Assembly: GCF_905115235.1 (NCBI RefSeq)
Contig: NC_051854.1
Span: forward strand, 24,464,001 to 24,528,000
Length of the DNA stretch: 64,000 bases
Origin: Hermetia illucens
Taxonomy: Eukaryota; Arthropoda; Insecta; Diptera; Stratiomyidae
Direction: 5' to 3'
The position numbers and the translations under genes were made by a program. The notes under the pieces were generated by a model, which was not told the DNA's origin, searched no databases, and was given only the letters and a program-made list of their open reading frames with translations. Numbering within the stretch: position 1 is the first letter of the stretch; each line of letters begins with the position of its first letter. This document shows, in pieces, positions 56,895 to 64,000 of the stretch.

Positions 56895-57350
56895 CGATTT
56901 CACCTTTTCTTCTTTTTCTTTAGTCTTTGTCCCGTTAACAAAAGGGGTCGACTCGTCGTGATTGGTTGCACCATTTTATTCTATCAAAGGCCTGATGTGG
57001 ATGCAGTTGTGACGCTTTCAAATCACCACCCAGGGTCTCGAGACACCGTCGTTTCGGTCGGCTTTTTGGTCACTTACCATCGGCTCCGATGTTTAGAGGT
57101 AATCTTGGCAACCTTTTCATCGAAGACACCTCTCTTGCAATTTTTTCCATGATTTGTGCCGATTTGTGATGTCGATCGCGAATATCTTTATTTCGAATGT
57201 TATCAAGGCGGGGTACGCTACTTTTCCAATGCAACATCTTCGGCTGCATTACCACAAAACGCGGTTCATTGCCTTTTATAGTCGACCAAACCCCAGAACC
57301 ATAGAGGGCAACAGGGCGGACGATATTGCAGTAAACTTTAGCTGGGACAA
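56895..57350 (-). mobile_element. RTE-like LINE, C-terminal fragment (tail family)
   Basis: Minus strand: MLHWKSSVPRLDNIRNKDIR (57240-57180) matches MLRWTSNVTRFDHIRNEDIR at 33387-33446. A decayed DGDLKAS-LHPDQAF-region and the end 'cgacgagtcgaccccttttg' follow, with 'gggacaaagactaaagaaaa' as the tail. It abuts the 3' end of RTE copy B in opposite orientation. Confidence 0.8.
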
Positions 57351-57359
57351 ATATCCCAA

Positions 57360-59130
57360 GAAATTGATTGCTCTAAACATTTGCGAACTTTACCTAAACA
57401 ACGTATAGTTTACAAAGTCTAAGAGTCTCTGAAATGACTCGAACTTCCTAGACGAGTTTTTCAGGCATATTATCTGGAACATTAAATAATTCAGGCTCTT
57501 TTATTTATAATAATAACAAATCTTCTTTTCATGTAACCACCATTCGAAAACTCTTAAGACCGTATCTTATTGCGAATAAAAAAGAGCTGCTCAAAATTAG
57601 TAGCACCCAAACACAGTGCTTGCTCTTTAAGACCACCTCTAACTGATGAATTAGCAGAGCTCAAATAGTTTCATGAATCTACAATCAAATCAAAGTTTCA
57701 GTGTGTAAGTGTGTCATGTTAGTTTCGAGCTATTCCGAGAGCAACCCCACAATTATAAAAGCCAACGTGATGCCCCTCTAACATTTCTGTTGTTGTTGGA
57801 AAGAAAACGGCCGAAAAGGTAAAATGTGAGTAAGCCCATTGGACCGAGATAGAATTCCAGCCACAGAGAAACATACAATGTATGTATACTCCAAACTCGC
57901 CATTGAACTCCTACAAAAGAGCCGTGGCTGACAAACAAAATATAGGTCTTCGGAGCACCTCTCCAGATTCCAAGGTATTACTGGTACGGATGCAGTTAAC
58001 TGATGACCCGTTCCCCGGAAGCAACTTTTAGATAATTTATTATAACTTTAATTTTTTTAATTTCTTTAAAAATCTATAAGACCTAAGCTATTTCCTGGCG
58101 ATCTATTGGAACCGGAAATTAGTTGAAAGCTAAGACCAAGCTCCAAAAAAGTTTTGCTAAAAATTACTACTTCTCGGCAATCTTATCGGCTGAAGATTTG
58201 CAGACAAAAATAGCATCACCGAAAATCTACTTCTACGTAAATAGTCATACTACGTAAACAATCATAACCATCTCCATATAATCACAGCCTAAAGATTAAG
58301 CCTCATCTTAATCAGGTGAGTCTATCAAGTTGATCAATTGATCGAGGAGCTTTAGCAAAAATATGTTTTTATATTTACAAAAATATCAACAATTATGCCG
58401 CACCCTCTTATTTAATTTGAATTCATGTTTGTCGTCAACGTTATCAGGGATTTTAGATGTTTTCAAAAATCTAGCTAATAGTTAATCGAATTAAGTTGTA
58501 CTTACTGTTGAAGAGCCTGATTTAGATAAAGATTCGAAATATGATGAAAACATATAATTACCGGGATAGTTTTTTGCTAATAGTACAGGTGTTCAGATTA
58601 TAAAAGCAACTTCTTTTAGATTCTCGCTAAAGATAAATGTACATTTACCATATGTAGCTATAAATAACTTAATTTAGTGATTCACCAGATAATTGTCGAA
58701 AGAAAGACTCCAACTTTTATTGAAATTATTGCTAAAATAATTAAGATTAAATTGTTAATTCGGCTTTAGAAAAGCAACATATGTATGTTATTTTACCAAT
58801 TTCCCGTTAAAAATTGCCTTAGTATTAACATAATTTCTAGCAAATTTTTCAATTTTGATGCATAATATGATAGCATGGTTATATAAGGCAAAATCTCCGC
58901 CATGTTATGTAAATGATATGTTAGTCGCAAGCCCAGGTAAAAGAAAAGATCCTCCAGGTTAAAGGTTATTATACAACAAGTGCAGAAACTGAATGAACAG
59001 TCTCGGGCAGGATCTACATCACTAAAAGAGACCACGCAAACGAGTGAATGATTCCGCTCTTCGAAGAAATTTGGCATTGTCAACGATCTACTTCAATTGA
59101 AGCGATTGCGAGATAGCTGGCGTAAGGTCG
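57360..59130. other. Non-coding, unassigned
   Basis: AT-rich over nearly 1.8 kb. No open frame with a recognisable domain and no repeat matching the rest of the window. Confidence 0.45.
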
Positions 59131-59139
59131 CACACAATA

Positions 59140-59690
59140 TTCAAAAGTGGGAAGCTACCAGAGAAACGTGAGTTAGGATTCGCTTTCATCGTGGATAGGT
59201 ACTTTGAAGCAAATGTTATTGACTTCAAACTTACACAGAAGATTATGAGAGATTGTGTTCGTTCCGAATCAAAACAAAGTTTTGTAAAATATGGCTTGTC
59301 AATATAGAAGTCCAACTGAAGAAAAAGATGGCGAAGTCAAAAAGTAAGGCATGCAATACGACTCATTGCCTCCTAATAGCGTCAATATATTCCTCGGTGA
59401 TTTCAATGCGAATGCTAGGAGCGAGAAATCACATCCAAGAACGACCAATGGCTACGGTCTCCATGATATATTAAATGGCAATTGATAACGCTTCATTGTT
59501 TTAACAAGTAGCAGAAACTTAATTATAGAAGCAGCATCCTTCCGAAGCAATTGCATTCACCGGACATGAGATATACCACGTTCTCACCATCAAAAGATGA
59601 TCATCCATGGTGGCGATTACGTGAGAAGGAAGAAGAAATGAGCTGACTTTGGCGATTACCAACTATTAACAATGTGCAAGAATCGTGAAA
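59140..59690 (+). mobile_element. RTE-like LINE, endonuclease fragment
   Basis: Reads CSFRIKTKFCKIWLVNI (59256-59305), then in another frame PTEEKDGEVK (59315-59345), YDSLPPNSVNIFLGDFNANA (about 59358-59416) and NGYGLHDILNGN. This follows the endonuclease order 'RIKGKF-N-SI-NVHAPTEEKDGE', 'DVKIFLGDFNAK', 'NGLHD'. The catalytic-type GDFNA block is kept, but stops and frame changes abound. RT is absent. Confidence 0.75.
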
Positions 59691-59754
59691 GCAACCCTCG
59701 GGATCACCAAGCCAAGTAAGCGAGCAATCCATTACAACGATCTCTACGATGACC

Positions 59755-60710
59755 TAGACACTTGGTGCATGGTGCTGTAGGAGTACCTGAGAGTTTCGGG
59801 CGTACCCCCTTCCTTTCAGAATGGCGCCAATATTAAGTTCCGCGCAAGGGGTGAATGAGCCACACTCAACCCCGAGGTACACGTTTGATGTAGATTCCTC
59901 TACATCCGGTGCGATCACCCGGTCGACACCCTGTAGGCTCTTCTCGTAGATTAAGGAAACACACTTCCGAACTCTACCTGGGCTCATCGCTTTCAAACAC
60001 CAGTTGCAGGCAATGCTCTTTCACTTCGTTGACCTCGACATCCTTATTCTATCTCATCCATTCCTCATTCTGACACCCTGCGCCCCCGGTTGGTCCATTC
60101 GTTCGGTTACAATACTCTCTTCTAACTTTTAGAATTACCGCTTATTAATGTCTTCCATAAATCTATTTACCCTTTTACGTACTCATCCATCCCTTTCTCA
60201 TTTATCCACAACTTCCAGTTCCCTTGAATGTAGAACCTTTGTTTTAAGCACTTCCCTGCAGAAATCATTAAATGCAGGAAGAATATTTTCCTCCACCAAC
60301 TCCTCAGGGGAAACAGACCATTTCTCAAGCTCCCTTACACATCTATTTTCAACGCTGTGCCGCTCATTCTCGCGCATGTGGGATATTCGAAAAGCAGTTG
60401 TAGTGCAGTCTCCTTCTCCTCGCAGTCACTGTTTCTGCTGAGTCTATGAGACCTAAGTTATTTCCTGGTCCAAATTTACTCCTGAAGTCCGCGCGTCCCG
60501 TAAGGAATTGACTCCCATAATGGTTAATATAAAGCCATTTGATTCTCACTCTCTCATCTGGGGAGAAACATTTCATTATGCCCCCCTTTTCGCTGTCCCA
60601 TCCCTTCTGCCATTTTTTTAAAATGGCACCTATCAGCTTCTCCCTTTCTTTCATTCCCTCAGAAAAATTCTCTTTGTAGACCTCTCCTTCAACCGCAAAC
60701 CTAACTCCCC
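59755..60710 (-). mobile_element. R1/Jockey-group LINE, ORF2 end and 3' region
   Basis: Minus strand from 60700: WQKGWDSEKGGIMKCFSPDE, then IKWLYINHYGSQFLTGRADF, SKFGPGNNLGLIDSAETVTA and RRRRLHYNCFSNIPHARENE, the region following the RT thumb in R1-like elements ('WD-SEKG--T---IP', 'YYLTQFLTGHG-F-SYL'). The downstream frame at 59996-59754 (MSPGRVRKCVSLIYEKSLQG) probably lies in the 3' region. The upstream end is cut by LOA copy B on the other strand at about 60710. Confidence 0.65.
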
Positions 60711-63700
60711 TAACACGGACACCGTGAACCTGGGAGGGCACCCAGTCGATGACAACGGAAGGCACTGTCAAAGAAGGCGAAGTTTCTTGGGAATGAGGAC
60801 ATAGGCGTTGGAACACCACCAAGTGTGGCGATATCCAGAGAAATCGGACGTAGGAGGAAGAACTTTCGGCGGAAGTGAGGATAAGCTGGTAACCCAGGTG
60901 AATTTCATATTAGACTACACTTATTTCTACAAACATAAGAGTTAGTCAAATTAACCTACAGTATGGCAAAGCCTCTTCCTATCTACTGGCAGCAAGGCTG
61001 GCAAAGTTGCAGGACTGTCCTTATATATTTCTGGTTCAAGAGCCATGGGTTCGTTTCAACAAAATCTGTGGTATTGGATCAGTAAAGGGGGCTAGGATCG
61101 TCTTCGGTGGAAGATCCTCGAGACTGAGGGCCTGCGTTCTAATGCCAAACTTGTTAGAGGCAACCATGCTGAGACAATTCTGTTCTCAGGACCTTGTTAC
61201 AGTCAATTTACAATACCAGGTTAATGGTAAGAGGAGGATCATCATTGTTGCTTGTGCTTATTTACCCTGTGATTCTTTGTGTCCCCCACCGATGCAAGAA
61301 CTAAGGGATCTAGTAGTGTATGCAGAATCAAGTGGTCTTAAACTCTTAATAGGTTGTGACGCGAACCCTCAACATATTTGTTGGGGCAGTAGAAAATGCA
61401 ATCCTAAAGGAGAAAAGTTATTTGATTTGATCACCTCAGCTGGTCTGATGACCGCGAACGTAGAGTGCGCCCCTACGTTCGCGGGACCGAGAAGAAGTGA
61501 AGTAATTGACCTAACAATCTGCACTTCAAAAGAGAGTTGGAGTTGATCACACACTGGTGGGTGCTAGACAAAGTCTCACTGCCAGATCAACGATACCTGG
61601 AATTGAATCTGGCTATTACAGGCGAACAGTCTGTAATACAAAGACGGAACAATAAGAAAACGAATTGGGCAAAGTTTTATGAACTTTCTGGCAATAAAGC
61701 ACAATTCCCTAGGCGATTAAAGACTCGTTTGGCGCTTCAAGTTGAATTGAAAACTCTGAATTGCACACTTTTAGAGTGCTATGAAGAGGCTTGTCCTATT
61801 TCCCGAGGCCAAAGCGGTGAAGCGGTTCTTTGGTAGAACCGCGAACTGCAAAAACTCAGGAAATCAACGGGGTGACTTTTGAATCGTGTTTGTAAAGATA
61901 GTAAGAACAAAGACTGATTAAACTTCCGGAACTGACAGCGTGAATATAAGAGGCGAATTATGTATTCGAAACAAGACTCCTTTAGAGTATACTGTGAGGA
62001 ACTGAAAAGGAAAAGAGAGACTTCAAAGTTGTGCAGAATACTTAAAAGGGATTAGTCGGTAAAGTTAGACTCTGTCAGAAAACCCGATGTTACTTTGACG
62101 ACCTCCAGGCTAGAATCAGTACAGACCCTCCCGGAAGTTCACCATGTGCGAGAACGGGTGAGAGAAGTGATAGCGGGAGAATTGACGGTTCTTACAGCTC
62201 CTTCAATATACAAGTGTGAAGTGGGACCTGCCATACTGTCCTCTGAATGTGGCATGGACGGGATCTATCCAGCAATGCTGAAGGAAAGTGCACTTAGAGC
62301 AATTGCTAAGAAATATTTTTCGAGGTTGTTTTGCTCTGGGGTAGGTGCCTTCCACTTGGCAGAATGTTAAAGTAGTCTTCATACCGAAGCCAGGGAAAGA
62401 TGACTATTCTAATCCAAAGAACTTCACACAACTCAATTTGCCTTCATTTATGCTGAGACGTTTGGAGAAACTGGTTGAGCGTCACATTCGTGAGAAGACA
62501 CTTAGGGCGCATCCACTAACTGAAAACCAGCGTGGAAAGTACGGTGAATCTGCTCTTCATTCATTGGTTTCAAAGATAGACGATGCAACTCTGAAGGGTG
62601 AGTACGCGATGAGGTTTCACTGTCCGCTTTTCAAAAGCTTTGTAATGCCGAAAGAGAGCATGGTATTGAAGAAGCTTTGATTAAATGGATCTACGATATG
62701 CTAACACAGAGATTCCTGTGTGGTGAAGTGGGCGTTGATCACTACTTAATAACAGAAGCGACGAAAGGCTGTCCTCAAGGTGGTGCGCTATCGCCACTTC
62801 TGTAGAGTATGTTGATGAATTCACTACTATGCGAACTGCAAAATCTGCCTCAATCTTACGCGAATGACGTCGCTGTGCTGGTTGTTAGTGGAGATCTCGG
62901 AACGATGTGTAGAAATGGCACCTTGTGTATTTCTGAACTAATTGACAGCTGGTGCCTCAGACATGGACATCCAAATAAAACGACAACTATGCTGTTCACA
63001 AAAAGGAGAAAACTGGATGTGCTTTGCCTTCCAGAGATGACGGGTGCAATCTTTCAACTCTCCCAAGAAGTGAAATATCTGAGAGCCTCCCTAGATAAAA
63101 AGCGTCTTTGCAACAAAATGTAGAGGTAAAGTGGAAACGAGCTCCCACAGCTTATGGGCTGTGCAGACGGACTTTTGCCTCAACATGGGGACTCAGGTCT
63201 CATATGGTAAAATATACGTTGCTATCATTAGGCCATAGTATCGTGGGTTAAGGTGAGACAAAAAGGTTTTCACGGTAAACTACCCGCCCCGCAAAGAACT
63301 GTGTGTCTAGGTATTATATAAACGGTGCCATGTGCACGATATCCGACGCAGTTCTAAATGCATTACTCAGTTTGCAGACCCTAGATATATTTATTAAAAG
63401 CACTGCAATGAGAGCAGCTCATAGACTAATTCGATAATATCTATGGGGAAACAACGGACGGGGGGGGGGGGGCACAGAGCAGTGGAAGGGTTATTGGGAG
63501 TACTCTCGGGTAGTTCTCGGGTCCTCATACATCTGTTTGGTAGAAGTTATGAAGTTACACTGAAACGTAGAGAGAGCTAGGGAGTCCCAGAGGAATGCGT
63601 GGTGGGATATACGGAAGTCTTCTACACCGATCGTTCAAAAACAGACTAGGGTTCTGGAACCGGAGTCTACCCCGCGAATAAAAACGAGAAGTGGTATTTC

Positions 63701-64000
63701 CTAAGGGCGACAAACTGGGTGATTGACGAGCAGTTAAAGGGCAGGCGCATCGCAATCTGCAGCGATAGCCAGGCTGCATTGAGGGCGTTGAGTAGTCCTT
63801 TGATCACCTCGAAACCAACTCTATCTAGGGATAGAGACTCAATACGGTGAAACTACTCTGGGTACCTGGTCGCTGTGGCGTAGAGGGAAATGAAATCTCG
63901 GATGCTTTAACAAGGGTTCAATCGGGGCCGGAACCAGCAATTGCGGTGTCAGTAGCATTGACTACGGCTTGTCTTCAAAAACTGGGAACAAGCTTCCCAC
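60710..64000 (+). mobile_element. LOA-type LINE, copy B (runs off the window)
   Basis: Same family as copy A. A short ORF1 remnant (60710-60905, parallel to 750-905) is joined directly to ORF2, so most of ORF1 is missing. Endonuclease open frame 61007-61546: LLIGCDANPQHICWGSRKCN, then VECAPTFAGPRRSEVIDLTI. RT: FIPKPGKDDYSNPKNFTQLN (62372-62430), TKGCPQGGALSPLL, box YANDVAVLVV (62860-62889), where YADD reads YAND, and NKTTTMLFTKRRKLDVLCLP. RNase H: FYTDRSKTD (63629-63655), RRIAICSDSQAALRALSSPL (63742-63801), VKLLWVPGRCGVEGNEISDA (63848-63907). A G-run lies at about 63461-63472. Many stops. Confidence 0.85.

Overview
The window looks like insect chromosomal DNA, most likely from a fly (Diptera). 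It is AT-rich, has introns of 54-71 bp, carries arthropod-type core promoters, and is dominated by non-LTR retrotransposon (LINE) relics of R1, RTE, LOA and Jockey type. The species cannot be fixed from the sequence; a brachyceran fly is a guess.

The only host genes I can support are four short secreted peptidoglycan recognition proteins of the PGRP-SC (amidase) type, all on the minus strand: gene 1 at 15062-15749, gene 2 at 22665-23342, gene 3 at 35000-35689 and gene 4 at 50308-50974. All have three exons; exon lengths are 34, 339 and 185 nt in genes 2-4, giving 185 residues with a signal peptide and all five zinc/catalytic positions. Gene 1 has the same layout, but exon 1 is 35 nt, so its frame does not join to exon 2. 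Genes 2 and 3 differ by about five residues and are also alike in introns and promoter. All four share a TATA box about 70 bp before the ATG and a 14-bp block 11-12 bp upstream of it.

Layout: 240-5735 LOA-type LINE followed by an R1 fragment; 8170-14230 a minus-strand LINE fragment and two R1-type relics, with a tiny LINE tail (11457-11527) flanked by a perfect 19-bp target duplication; 15-16 kb PGRP gene 1; 17.1-22 kb R1, RTE and LOA fragments; 22.6-23.5 kb PGRP gene 2; 25.4-27.6 kb R1 relic; 31.5-33.7 kb Jockey-like and RTE-like fragments; 34.1-34.9 kb two tRNA-derived SINEs; 35-35.8 kb PGRP gene 3; 36.1-39 kb a minus-strand Jockey LINE split by a young, broken Ty3/Gypsy-type LTR element; 40.7-49.4 kb LOA-type LINEs, one split by an RTE element; 49.8-50.1 kb a third SINE; 50.3-51.1 kb PGRP gene 4; 52.4-57.4 kb Jockey-like and RTE relics; 59.1-64 kb an RTE-like endonuclease piece, an opposite-strand LINE 3' end, and a second LOA copy running off the edge.

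By family knowledge the PGRP-SC enzymes are secreted (mainly gut) amidases that destroy peptidoglycan and damp IMD signalling. The cluster has apparently grown by tandem duplication while transposons filled the spaces. I found no CRISPR array, rRNA, functional tRNA or prokaryotic gene.
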